From Bacteroidales bacterium M8 (GTDB lineage Bacteria > Bacteroidota > Bacteroidia > Bacteroidales > Muribaculaceae): a stretch of DNA of 21,689 nucleotides. Below are positions 14,625 through 21,689 of the stretch, piece by piece. The stretch spans positions 35,868-57,556 of the forward strand of contig LUJS01000032.1 of the NCBI GenBank assembly GCA_001689495.1, given 5' to 3'. Within the stretch, counting starts at the first letter, position 1. Each line of letters starts with the position of its first letter. The notes below the pieces were generated by a model, which had not been told where the DNA came from, did no database searches, and saw nothing but the letters and a program-made list of their open reading frames with translations. The translations under genes were made by a program, and so were the position numbers.

Positions 14625-16625
14625 TCAGCGGCGTTTAAGAAGATGCTTCAACAGAGGGTCCGCCGCGATACGGCGTATCTCATCGAAAACGATTTTCTTG
14701 ACCTGTTTCTTGATACCGTCGTAATTGTCCTGTATGGTACGCTGCATCACGCACTCCCCGGTCGTCTTGTCGATGAATGGGTTTATGACCGGAATCTCAG
14801 CATACCGCGCGGTCTCCGCCTTGACCTTGTCGTTGTCAACCACAATTTCGGCATGAAAGATCTTCTGGTCTATGCGCTCGTCAAAATTGTCGCTGACGGC
14901 CCCCACAAACATACCCTGCGTGAGAGTCGAGATTTTACTCGGAGGAATCAGGCTGTCCATCTGGGTGTTGAATGAATGGCTCACGTCCTGCCGGTTTATC
15001 GACACCGACTGACGCTTCTGCAATACCTTTCCGAACCGCTCCGATAGCGTCTTGGCGGTCTCGCCGACGACCTGCCCGGAGAAGATATTGCCCACGGTGT
15101 TCATAACCACCGCCGCCTCCTTGTCGCCATAGTCGCGTTTGAGCTGCGAGAAGTCCTGAAAGCCGAGGCAGACGGCAACCTTGTTGCTTCGCGCGGTGGC
15201 GATCAGATTATCAAGACCCTTGAAATATATCGTCGGCAACTCGTCAATTATAACGGCTGATTTGAGCCTGTTCTTCTTGTTGATGAGCTTGACGATACGG
15301 GAATTGTAAAGGCCGAGTGCCGCGCCGTAGATGTTCTGGCGGTCGGGATTGTTGCCAACGCACAGTATCTTCGGATGTTCAGGATTGTTGATGTCAAGCG
15401 AGAACTCGCTGTCCGACATTACCCAGTAGAGCTGCGGGGAAATCATCCTCGTGAGAGGGATTTTCGCCGACGCTATCTGACCCTGAAGCTGCTCCTGCGC
15501 CCCTCCGAGCCAAGCGTCCATGAACGGGGAAAGATAGTTTTCAAGTTCGGGATATGATGTGAGTATCGGGAAAATATCCTCGTATGGACGGCATAGAAAC
15601 TCAATTGCGTGGGGGAAGGTACAATATTTGCCGTCCTTGTAAATGCGCAGAAACCAGATTATTGCTGCAAGCAATATTATCGGGGATTCCACAAAGAAAT
15701 CGCCCTGCTTGCTCACCCAAGTTTTGTTCAGGTTGAGCATTATGGTATATGCCGATTCGTATGCGTCGGAAATGTCGGTCATAAACTCCGGAGCAATCGG
15801 GTTGCACCGGTGTGAGCGCATCGGGTCGTCGAAGTTGATCACACGGAACTCCGGCACAACACCTTTGTAATTATCCGTATGCACGTTCAGATGATTCATG
15901 GCTATGACCGACAGGTCCGGAAACTTGAAATCATAAATATAAGCACTGTAACCCTTTTCTATACATTGTTTTATATAATTGTTCACCACGGCGTATGACT
16001 TGCCGGAACCGGGAGTGCCGAGGACGATAGTGGCACGGAAGGGATTTACCACGTTTATCCATCCCTTGTTCCACCGTTTGTTATAGTAGAAACGTGTGGG
16101 AAGATTCACGGAATAGTCGTTTGCCTTCAGCTCAGTCTCCTGCATGAAGGATTCGTTCTCGTTGTTGAAACGGTCGTCCATAAGGTTGCCTTTCAGCATA
16201 CGGCCCATCCACACGCCTCCGAACAGCAACGCCACATATCCCGTGACGGTACATATTATATAGGAGTAAAGCCATTCCTTCGCCGGCATCCACCAGCAAC
16301 CGAAATAGAGGAACATTCCTGCGGTGATGGCGATTATTATATGTTTCCACCTGATGCTCTCTTTCTTGACCCCTTTCGTGCCGAAACATGAAAGGGCGAG
16401 AAGGAGAAGGGCGAACCATTTGGCGTTGTTGGGATTGTGGAACAGCCCGCAGGCATTGTCCAGATTGTTCAGTATCTTGTATGCGGTTGAATAGAACCAG
16501 CCGCTTTCCACGGTCTTTATGCCCGTGAACCACAGCATATTCGCGGCCACAAGCACAAAACTTATGCCGCGCATGAAATCCATTATTTTGGCTAACGCCC
16601 GGAGGTCGTCTTCCTGTTGGCTCAT
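14625..16625 (-). CDS. mobC: Type IV coupling protein, MobC/TraG (VirD4-like) ATPase, 666 aa
   Basis: Inner-membrane ATPase that links the relaxase-DNA complex to the conjugation channel. Four hydrophobic segments at about 18-37, 67-82, 92-110 and 117-138 form the membrane anchor. The cytoplasmic part has Walker A GTPGSGKS at 203-210 and Walker B with D461/E462 in AVIIDELP, followed by FQDFSQL, all typical of VirD4/TraG proteins (TraG-D C-terminal domain). Length is normal for the Bacteroidales MobC group. It is the last gene of the mobilisation operon, 24 bp after the relaxase stop. The start codon fits the onset of the membrane segments. The C-terminal 60 residues are basic and could contact partner proteins. 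Confidence 0.93.
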   Translation of the reverse strand: MSQQEDDLRALAKIMDFMRGISFVLVAANMLWFTGIKTVESGWFYSTAYKILNNLDNACGLFHNPNNAKWFALLLLALSCFGTKGVKKESIRWKHIIIAITAGMFLYFGCWWMPAKEWLYSYIICTVTGYVALLFGGVWMGRMLKGNLMDDRFNNENESFMQETELKANDYSVNLPTRFYYNKRWNKGWINVVNPFRATIVLGTPGSGKSYAVVNNYIKQCIEKGYSAYIYDFKFPDLSVIAMNHLNVHTDNYKGVVPEFRVINFDDPMRSHRCNPIAPEFMTDISDAYESAYTIMLNLNKTWVSKQGDFFVESPIILLAAIIWFLRIYKDGKYCTFPHAIEFLCRPYEDIFPILTSYPELENYLSPFMDAWLGGAQEQLQGQIASAKIPLTRMISPQLYWVMSDSEFSLDINNPEHPKILCVGNNPDRQNIYGAALGLYNSRIVKLINKKNRLKSAVIIDELPTIYFKGLDNLIATARSNKVAVCLGFQDFSQLKRDYGDKEAAVVMNTVGNIFSGQVVGETAKTLSERFGKVLQKRQSVSINRQDVSHSFNTQMDSLIPPSKISTLTQGMFVGAVSDNFDERIDQKIFHAEIVVDNDKVKAETARYAEIPVINPFIDKTTGECVMQRTIQDNYDGIKKQVKKIVFDEIRRIAADPLLKHLLKRR

Positions 16626-16649
16626 AATAAATTGATATTAATGTTGAAA

Positions 16650-18014
16650 TTACAGTTTAGGACCACGGCGTTTTTTCTTCTTGCGCCGCTGCATGGCGCG
16701 GTAGAAGGCTTCCTCCTCCGCATCGAATCCGGGGCCGGTGTGGAAAAGGTCAAGACCGGGAATTGTGGGCATATAATCATCAGACGATGTGTTGCCCTGC
16801 CGGAATTGCTGTTGCGGCTGACCTTGACCGTGCTGCTGACCCTGCGATGTTCCGGATGCTCCCGCGCCTCCTGATGTCTGTTGCCTTGCCGGATTGGATT
16901 GGGAATTACCCGAACCGGCTTGTTGAATGTCTGGCTGCGGCTGTTCCTGCCGCGTATCCGGCTGAACGGGTACAACCGAAGGCCTTTCTCCGGCTGTGAA
17001 CCACTGTTCAAGAGCGTTGGCGGAAAACTGTCTGCCCAGACGCGAACCGTTAAGGACAGTCCTTGTATTGTGGTCTATGAATGTCGCGCCGTATATGCGC
17101 CCGGTATTGGTATGGCGCAGGACAAGGTCGATGTTCCTCTCTTTGAGCCTGGCGATGAAATCATCCTTGCCCGAAGATTCAGCCATTGCCTCCGATACAG
17201 CTTGCTTGGTCGGACGGATGTCGATTTTGTCTTTCGCCCTCTCCATTCTTCCGTCTATCGCCGCGCGGCTGGCGAACTTGCCGAAGCGGGATGCCTTGAA
17301 CGGCGGAGCTATCGTATTGCCGTTGTCGTCAGTGGCGAAATACACCAGACCGTGATACTCCCTGCCGTTGACCCTGCCGTCGGTCTGCTCACACCTGATA
17401 TTATACAGTCCGAGTATGGCGTTATACTCGCCGATGGTCTGGAACTTATAGCGCATACCCACCATTTTGACAGTGTTGGCAACCTGCCGCTTGATGTCGC
17501 CGGAAGGGTCGATTTTCCTGATGGGCATATCGGGAGTGATTCTCTGACGCTCGGCGGTGTGAAGGTTGTACTTCCTCTCCAGCTCCCTGCATATATCCTT
17601 GCTTCGGTAGAAGTTGTTTCTGTCGGATACTGCCTTGCCGTCAGTCCCCACACGGAGGGCGACTATATGGATATGGTGCCGGTCGATGTCCATGTGTTTG
17701 AAAATCAGATAAGGCATATCTCCCAAACCCATTTTCTGCATATACTCGTGAGCCAATGCAGTATAGTCGGTGTCGCTCAGACGGTCGTCAGGATGCGGAT
17801 TGAGGGAAATGTGCATCATCGGTCTCTCTGTCTTCGTATGCGATGGCATCCAGCGCATGAAGTCCTCATATACACGGTGGATGTTCACCGTGCCGGAACC
17901 GTCATTATATATTTTGTTGGTGTCGAGCAACCGGCCTTTTTCCTTGTTGATTTTCTCCCCGTTATAGCAGATTGCGCCGTAAAGGGAGTTGCCTAACGAG
18001 ATTTTTGCGACCAT
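16650..18014 (-). CDS. mobB: MobB-type relaxase (MOBP-like), 454 aa
   Basis: Nicks oriT and pilots the strand into the recipient. The N-terminus (MVAKISLGNSLYGAICYNGE) is characteristic of Bacteroidales MobB; Y12 is the likely nucleophile, with Y17 as alternative. The metal-binding His motif lies at 107-116 (HMDIDRHHIH), with H107, H114 and H116 as probable ligands. The relaxase domain ends around residue 230. A helical region follows, then a Gln/Gly/Pro-rich low-complexity linker at about 350-420 and a very basic end (RRKKKKRRG). The start overlaps the mobA reading frame by 22 bp, so translation is probably coupled. oriT is expected just upstream of mobA, where strong inverted repeats occur. 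Confidence 0.93.
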   Translation of the reverse strand: MVAKISLGNSLYGAICYNGEKINKEKGRLLDTNKIYNDGSGTVNIHRVYEDFMRWMPSHTKTERPMMHISLNPHPDDRLSDTDYTALAHEYMQKMGLGDMPYLIFKHMDIDRHHIHIVALRVGTDGKAVSDRNNFYRSKDICRELERKYNLHTAERQRITPDMPIRKIDPSGDIKRQVANTVKMVGMRYKFQTIGEYNAILGLYNIRCEQTDGRVNGREYHGLVYFATDDNGNTIAPPFKASRFGKFASRAAIDGRMERAKDKIDIRPTKQAVSEAMAESSGKDDFIARLKERNIDLVLRHTNTGRIYGATFIDHNTRTVLNGSRLGRQFSANALEQWFTAGERPSVVPVQPDTRQEQPQPDIQQAGSGNSQSNPARQQTSGGAGASGTSQGQQHGQGQPQQQFRQGNTSSDDYMPTIPGLDLFHTGPGFDAEEEAFYRAMQRRKKKKRRGPKL

Positions 18015-18418
18015 GCCTCATCGAATTGCCGGGCCAGAGAGACTATCTCCATGCTGATTTTTACCAGCTCGGTGGTCTTCTGTTCCAGATTATACAGGGC
18101 CTTCATAGCCTTTTTCTCGTTGAAGTTCTCCCTCAGAGTTTTAACAATCAGTCCGTATTCGACGCCGACGGTACGGTAAAGGGAGTTAAGGGAGGAGAGT
18201 TTATCTATGAACACCCGTGTGTTCTCGTCCATATAAAAGACCTTGAACGGCTTTTCAAACAGCACCATCTTGATGAACGCCGACATGGATTCTACCTGAA
18301 CCTTATCATACATCGACATCAGTGTGGCCTGTTCGGTGGCAGTGAAATTGACGGAGCATCTGAAAACGGTGGTGTCGGCCTTCGGTTTTCTGCCGGCCCT
18401 CTTTCTATTGTCAGTCAT
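17993..18418 (-). CDS. mobA: MobA-type mobilisation accessory protein, 141 aa
   Basis: Small oriT-binding partner of the relaxase. A basic start (MTDNRKRAGRKPKA) leads into a ribbon-helix-helix-like segment (VFRCSVNFTATEQATLMSMY) and a helical C-terminal half (about 60-135), as in Bacteroidales MobA proteins. I chose the ATG at 18418: the frame stays open upstream to an ATG at 18568, but that extension lies across the repeat-rich oriT region and does not look like protein. The 3' end overlaps mobB by 22 bp. It is the first gene of the minus-strand mobA-mobB-mobC unit; no clear promoter box was found upstream. Confidence 0.85.
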   Translation of the reverse strand: MTDNRKRAGRKPKADTTVFRCSVNFTATEQATLMSMYDKVQVESMSAFIKMVLFEKPFKVFYMDENTRVFIDKLSSLNSLYRTVGVEYGLIVKTLRENFNEKKAMKALYNLEQKTTELVKISMEIVSLARQFDEAWSQKSR

Positions 18419-18459
18419 AAGTCGTGCAATAAAAAGGGTAATCATATCTGCGGAGCGCA

Positions 18460-18585
18460 GAATCGGGAATGGGGAGGGCGACTTCGGAGTCATCCCAACC
18501 CAAGCTCGCTTGGCAAGGGTGATGTGCTGCAAATTCCATTTGGTGCAGCACATCACATACCTTGCCATGCCAATGTTGGCATCGT
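18460..18585. other. oriT: Probable origin of transfer (oriT)
   Basis: Directly upstream of mobA, this region holds nested inverted repeats. The main one is a perfect 12-bp arm pair gtgatgtgctgc (18519-18530) / gcagcacatcac (18545-18556), extended by ggcaagg (18512-18518) / ccttgcc (18560-18566) across a 3-nt bulge. Beside it lie ccaag-ctcg-cttgg (18500-18513) and an atgccaa / ttggcat palindrome (18567-18582). Such structures mark relaxase recognition and nic sites. The exact nick cannot be placed from sequence alone. Confidence 0.65.
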
Positions 18586-18599
18586 AAATCGGTAAAAAT

Positions 18600-19138
18600 C
18601 AGATGAAGCGAATGTGTCAGTGCGTTTGCTATGAAATCCCGGTATCCAGTGTGTCGAATACAGGAATCTGAGGGAGCAATCAGCCGACGGAAAAGGTCGC
18701 AATGAGAAAAAAGCGGGTCTCCCGGCTCGGCTGAAAAGCGTGATTCGGGAATGTGTTGCGTGTATCTGCGTAACAATATCGGGGGCGGTTGGTTTGCCGA
18801 AGGTGGAAATCGCCGGCAATCGGTCGGCAATCGTCGGCAATTTCGTAAAACGGCAAATCTTTTTCTGAATGACCGTCGTTATGATTGCAGTTCCGGTCAG
18901 TCAAACGGCCGGTCATCCACTCCGACGGAAGGATGTGCGGAAAGCCATCCTTATGGCTGAAAGGACTGCCATACGGAAATATGAAAGTAAAGATGAACAG
19001 ACTTACGGCAGTACCTCCATCCGGTCATTATGATGGCAGTAAGTTCATACTTCCTTATGAGTGAACAGATGAATGAATGTGTTTCTGCGTGTATTGAAGG
19101 TCGGCACAACGGCAGTTCATTCAGATGTATGCCTGAAC
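18600..19138. other. Gene-free control region between mob and tra operons
   Basis: No convincing gene on either strand; short frames here have poor codon use. Visible structure: three CGGCAAT heptamers at 18814, 18825 and 18835 (spacing 11 and 10 bp), a related CGGCAAA at 18851, and a perfect agccat-cctt-atggct hairpin at 18943-18958. The rest is AT-balanced sequence with many atgaac/gaaca-like words. Confidence 0.6.
18814..18841 (+). repeat. Three CGGCAAT direct repeats at helical spacing
   Basis: CGGCAAT occurs at 18814-18820, 18825-18831 and 18835-18841, spaced about one DNA turn apart, with CGGCAAA at 18851. They would lie on one face of the helix, as protein-binding sites do. Confidence 0.6.
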
Positions 19139-19290
19139 ATACGGAAATACGGATGTATGAACGTATGAGCATCCGAATGGCAGAACCGGCAGACGCATGA
19201 ACGTACTGATGTATTGATGTACTGACGTAAGGAAATACTGACGTATTGATGTACTAACGTATTGACGTATTGATGTACTGACATATTGCA
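19139..19290 (+). repeat. Phased 8-bp direct-repeat (iteron-like) array
   Basis: From 19203 to 19290, eleven consecutive octamers follow the consensus gtaYtgaY (for example gtactgat, gtattgat, gtactgac), with only gtaaggaa clearly off pattern. The same 8-bp phase continues upstream in degraded form: atacggaa 19139, atacggat 19147, gtatgaac 19155, gtatgagc 19163 and gcatgaac 19195. It cannot code for a repeated peptide in a single frame because 8 is not a multiple of 3. It lies 160 bp before the ParA-like gene, suggesting a centromere-like or regulator-binding array. Confidence 0.8.
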
Positions 19291-19313
19291 GACCTGATTA
19301 AGAATTGTATGCC

Positions 19314-19347
19314 GGAGTGAACGGGCTGGCGATTTTCAGTTCACTCC
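19314..19347. other. Perfect 9-bp inverted repeat upstream of the transfer operon
   Basis: Arms ggagtgaac (19314-19322) and gttcactcc (19339-19347) flank a 16-nt loop. Nearby are an 11-bp direct repeat aagccggacat at 19354 and 19372 (18 bp apart), a ggcac / gtgcc hairpin (19390-19406) and acggct-ga-agccgt (19409-19422). The set lies in the expected leader or promoter region of the parA/traA operon; it may be an operator or a leader-RNA structure. Confidence 0.6.
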
Positions 19348-19451
19348 ACGGATAAGCCGGACATGGTTATCAAGCCGGACATTCCACAAGGCACGGGACA
19401 AGTGCCGCACGGCTGAAGCCGTATTACATTACCCAACCCCACATATTATAA

Positions 19452-20213
19452 ATGCAAGACCCGATTTATGTGGCTTTCGCCACACAGAAAGGGGGAGCCG
19501 GCAAATCCACCCTTACGACACTTGTCGCAAGCTACCTGCACTATGTCCTCGGAAAGAGGGTGCTGGCTCTCGACTGTGACCCCAGACAGCACAGCATGGT
19601 CGAGTACCGCGAGAAGGACAAGCTGCTGATACGGGAGAACCCCGTCGTCAAGAGGCGTTTCGCCAGATTCATGGAACAGTTCCGTGGAGACGCCTACGAG
19701 ATTGTCAAATGCTCACCGGCCACCGCCCTCGACTATGCGGAAAAAGAGATTCAGAAAGGGGAACCGCCCGAATATGTCTTCTTCGACATCACGGGTACGG
19801 TCAACGACCGTGAGCTGGTGAGCCTTCTGGCCGCGATGGACTATCTCTTTGTGCCGATAACCCCGGAGACCGGGGACCTGAAAAGTTCAATCGGATTCGC
19901 CCACAACGTGAACGAACAGATGCTCTTCAAGGAAGGCTGCAATGTAAAAGGGCTGTTTCTTGTCTGGAACAAGGTGCAGCCGAAAGACCGCAACAACCTC
20001 TGCCAGATCATCAACCGTTATGTGGCCTCGCTGTGCATCGAATCGCTGGACACCATTCTGCCCATGAGCGTGAAGTACACAAAAGACGGCGACACATCGG
20101 GCCGCTGCGGGATATTCCGCTCCACATTCATGCCCCCTGACAAGAGTCTTCTGCGCAACAGTCAGCTCCCCGAACTGGTGGACGAGATTCTGGCAACCAT
20201 AGAACCCGACTGA
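19452..20213 (+). CDS. traA: ParA-family ATPase, TraA of the ICE transfer operon, 253 aa
   Basis: Deviant-Walker ATPase of the ParA/MinD family. KGGAGKS at 13-19 has the signature second lysine; LDCDP at 40-44 is the switch region; FFDITGT with D112 is Walker B. Family members move or position DNA or protein complexes. In Bacteroidales ICEs this gene (TraA) opens the tra operon, followed by DUF3408 proteins and TraD, exactly as here. Length is normal. The next gene follows after 2 bp. The octamer array and inverted repeats upstream are plausible binding sites for a partner DNA-binding protein. A partition role for the excised circle is possible; a role in transfer complex placement is equally possible. 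Confidence 0.92.
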   Translation: MQDPIYVAFATQKGGAGKSTLTTLVASYLHYVLGKRVLALDCDPRQHSMVEYREKDKLLIRENPVVKRRFARFMEQFRGDAYEIVKCSPATALDYAEKEIQKGEPPEYVFFDITGTVNDRELVSLLAAMDYLFVPITPETGDLKSSIGFAHNVNEQMLFKEGCNVKGLFLVWNKVQPKDRNNLCQIINRYVASLCIESLDTILPMSVKYTKDGDTSGRCGIFRSTFMPPDKSLLRNSQLPELVDEILATIEPD

Positions 20214-20215
20214 TT

Positions 20216-20605
20216 ATGGCAAGGAAAAGAGAACCGGGCTTCGATGCCGACAAGTTCCTTGACAGATACGAGGAGAACGCATCGCACACGACAGCCCCGC
20301 CCGAAACGACTGCTCTGCCCGAAAGAACGGTGCCTGACAGGACCGTGGCTGACGGCACACCGCTGTCAAACCGGGAGCTGGAGTATATGGAGAGCTTCAT
20401 CCTGAAAAACAAGTACCGGCGCATAAGCCGCAAAGGGAAACAGGTGTACATAAGCGAGGAGTTCAAGCTCAAAATGCAGAAGATGATGCTTTTCTTCTCC
20501 GACGGAGGCTCGATTACGGAATATGTCAACAACGTGCTGGAACAGCATTTCAAGGAATATGACGACATCATAAAAAGGATGTTCAACGATTCATTAAAAT
20601 TTTGA
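20216..20605 (+). CDS. DUF3408 protein, TraB-like, 129 aa
   Basis: A basic N-terminus (MARKREPGFDADKFLDRYEE) is followed by a Thr/Pro-rich linker (about 25-50). The DUF3408 core at about 52-125 contains RELEYMESFILKNKYRRISR, KGKQVYISEEFKLKMQKMML and GSITEYVNNVLEQHF. That core resembles a ribbon-helix-helix fold: a basic strand (QVYISEEF) then two helices. In CTnDOT-type operons such genes follow traA, so this may be the DNA-binding partner of the ParA ATPase, possibly reading the upstream repeats; that is inference. It starts 2 bp after traA and overlaps the frame of the next gene region closely. Confidence 0.8.
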   Translation: MARKREPGFDADKFLDRYEENASHTTAPPETTALPERTVPDRTVADGTPLSNRELEYMESFILKNKYRRISRKGKQVYISEEFKLKMQKMMLFFSDGGSITEYVNNVLEQHFKEYDDIIKRMFNDSLKF

Positions 20606-20610
20606 TAGAT

Positions 20611-20907
20611 ATGGCAACTGAAAACAATAACGCCGCCGCGACAAATAAAAAATCCCCCACAGTCTCCGCAAAAGAGACGGATTCCTACCGCTCACTGTTT
20701 CTGGAACCGGGTGAAGTCGGGGCAAGAAAAGGGATATTCGTCCCCCGCGAACTGGTTGACAGGCTCAAAATGACCGTACCGCTCCTTGATGTGGAGGGGC
20801 TGACAATCGGGGTATATGTAACAAGGATTCTTCTCGACCATCTGAAAGGAAACGCCGACATCCTCAACACCCTTATGGAGAAGGGGAAGAAAAAGACCCG
20901 CCTATGA
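20611..20907 (+). CDS. Second DUF3408-like protein, TraC-like, 98 aa
   Basis: I chose the ATG at 20611; a TTG at 20602 in the same frame would add only three residues and overlap the previous stop. A polar N-terminus (about 1-35) leads to a core at about 40-85: KGIFVPRELVDRLKMTVPLL, then GLTIGVYVTRILLDHLK. This strand-helix-helix outline matches the core of the preceding DUF3408 protein, so the two look like diverged duplicates. A C-terminal KGKKKTR tail is basic. The stop overlaps the next ATG by 4 bp. It is probably DNA-binding; target unknown. Confidence 0.78.
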   Translation: MATENNNAAATNKKSPTVSAKETDSYRSLFLEPGEVGARKGIFVPRELVDRLKMTVPLLDVEGLTIGVYVTRILLDHLKGNADILNTLMEKGKKKTRL

Positions 20908-21644
20908 ATACAGTATCAATCCTGACGATATGCGCCTTCCTCTATCTCGCCTTCGTTACATGGATGTTCCGTGGAAAGGGCAAGAAGCCCGACACCAGAA
21001 CCGACGGTAAAAAGGAAGCGCAGGAAACGGTGCCGGACAGCGACGGTGAGGAACCGAAGAAAAATACCGTTACCGTCGTTCCGCAGAGTGATTTCGATCT
21101 GGACAGATTCCGTGAAGTGCTTACCGAGTCCATTACGGCTGCCATGACCTATGTCCTGAAAACCAAAATCGGTGATGTCAATCCGCAGGATGTCGAGTTT
21201 AAGAATCCCGCCACGGATTCCTCCGGGAGCGGTAATGCAGAAGACACCCCCACGGATTCTGATACTGCGGACGAGACCCCGGACATGGACGACTTTGAGC
21301 CGGACAGCGTTTCCCCTCCCGCAAAGGGAGAATCAATCGACGAGATAGAGGCGGCGGTGTCCGTGGCGGCAAATCCGGCGGCAACTCCCGAACAGAAAGC
21401 CGAGGCAGGGAGAGTTCTGACCGGTATGCGTGATGTGGTGTTCATCGGCAAGATGATGGAGACCAACGAAAGAATCAACGCCGGGATAATGAACTGCATC
21501 GCCGAGAGTGTGCGGGCTGCGCGCAAGAAAAAAATCGGCAGCCAGTCTTCATCCCGCCGCAAAGGGCGCGGGATAGATGTTGACGGCTCGCTCCGGAGAC
21601 CGGAGAATACTGACAAAGACAGCGAAAAAGATGAAGAAGATTGA
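20904..21644 (+). CDS. TraD-like ICE transfer protein, membrane-anchored, 246 aa
   Basis: Residues about 5-22 (SILTICAFLYLAFVTWMF) form a single N-terminal membrane anchor, followed by a long, acidic, Asp/Ser/Thr/Pro-rich and probably disordered region (about 25-145). A conserved-looking helical block follows at about 150-205 (EIEAAVSVAANPAATPEQKA to GIMNCIAESVRAARK), then a basic Arg/Lys stretch and an acidic end (KDSEKDEED). Position after traA and two DUF3408 genes matches TraD of Bacteroidales conjugative transposons. Its biochemical role is unknown. It is translationally coupled to the preceding gene by a 4-bp overlap. The next gene in such operons (TraE) would begin beyond the window; 21645-21689 contains no start I can assign. 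Confidence 0.75.
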   Translation: MNTVSILTICAFLYLAFVTWMFRGKGKKPDTRTDGKKEAQETVPDSDGEEPKKNTVTVVPQSDFDLDRFREVLTESITAAMTYVLKTKIGDVNPQDVEFKNPATDSSGSGNAEDTPTDSDTADETPDMDDFEPDSVSPPAKGESIDEIEAAVSVAANPAATPEQKAEAGRVLTGMRDVVFIGKMMETNERINAGIMNCIAESVRAARKKKIGSQSSSRRKGRGIDVDGSLRRPENTDKDSEKDEED

Positions 21645-21689
21645 TTACGGCTGACCGCATTGAGTCATACCATCCACCACACAAGCCGA

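Noticed and set aside
14535..14975. 146-residue plus-strand frame opposite the end of the coupling-protein gene
   Set aside because: Mostly antisense to the well-supported VirD4-like ATPase and with no recognisable features.
16881..17996. 371-residue plus-strand frame opposite mobB
   Set aside because: Antisense to the relaxase, whose His motif and MobB N-terminus are clear; no domain on this strand.
18419..18568. Longer mobA start adding 50 residues
   Set aside because: The extension translates the palindromic oriT region; the ATG at 18418 gives the usual basic MobA N-terminus.
19203..19290. Octamer array as a CRISPR or minisatellite-coding repeat
   Set aside because: No spacers between units, and the 8-bp period is incompatible with a repeated peptide in one frame.

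Overview
The window reads as Bacteroidales DNA, probably Bacteroides, Prevotella or Muribaculaceae. The evidence is TAnnTTTG promoter boxes, a BspA-type leucine-rich-repeat surface protein, and a gene set typical of Bacteroidales conjugative transposons (CTnDOT-like ICEs: MobA/MobB/MobC, TraA-type ParA, DUF3408, DUF1896, DUF3945). Most of the window, from about 1300 to the right edge, is the left part of one ICE. Bases 1 to about 1200 are probably flanking chromosome or another insertion. No resistance gene and no rteABC-type regulators are visible.

Layout. 1-886: two minus-strand genes, a secreted leucine-rich-repeat protein cut by the window edge and a small unknown protein. 887-1383: non-coding, with a highly structured element (about 899-1091) and the integrase promoter. 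1384-2637: tyrosine integrase, then a terminator. 2937-6674: a separate winged-helix/Xis-like gene, then a tight operon of two small HTH proteins, a DUF3945 protein and a much-reduced type IA topoisomerase homologue. This order matches the CTnDOT excision operon (xis2c-xis2d-orf3-exc). 6891-13437: DUF1896 protein overlapping a 2036-residue methylase/helicase that carries a MutS mismatch-recognition domain. 13438-13744: stacked hairpins and a convincing small-RNA gene on the minus strand. 13745-14503: DUF3800 protein. 14625-18418: mobilisation genes on the minus strand (coupling protein, relaxase, MobA). 18419-19451: about 1 kb non-coding, with a probable oriT next to mobA and, further right, a phased 8-bp repeat array and inverted repeats. 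19452 to the edge: start of the transfer operon on the plus strand (ParA/TraA, two DUF3408 proteins, TraD-like).

How it fits together. The integrase and small HTH proteins would control integration and excision. The DUF3945/topoisomerase-like pair and the methylase/helicase form the DNA-processing block. MobA and MobB would nick oriT, and the VirD4-like ATPase would bring the DNA to the channel encoded further right. The mobilisation and transfer operons diverge from the 1-kb control region.

Least explained items: the candidate sRNA at 13559-13665 downstream of the DUF3800 gene, the octamer array at 19139-19290, the catalytically stripped topoisomerase, and the MutS-I insertion that keeps its Phe-x-Glu motif.
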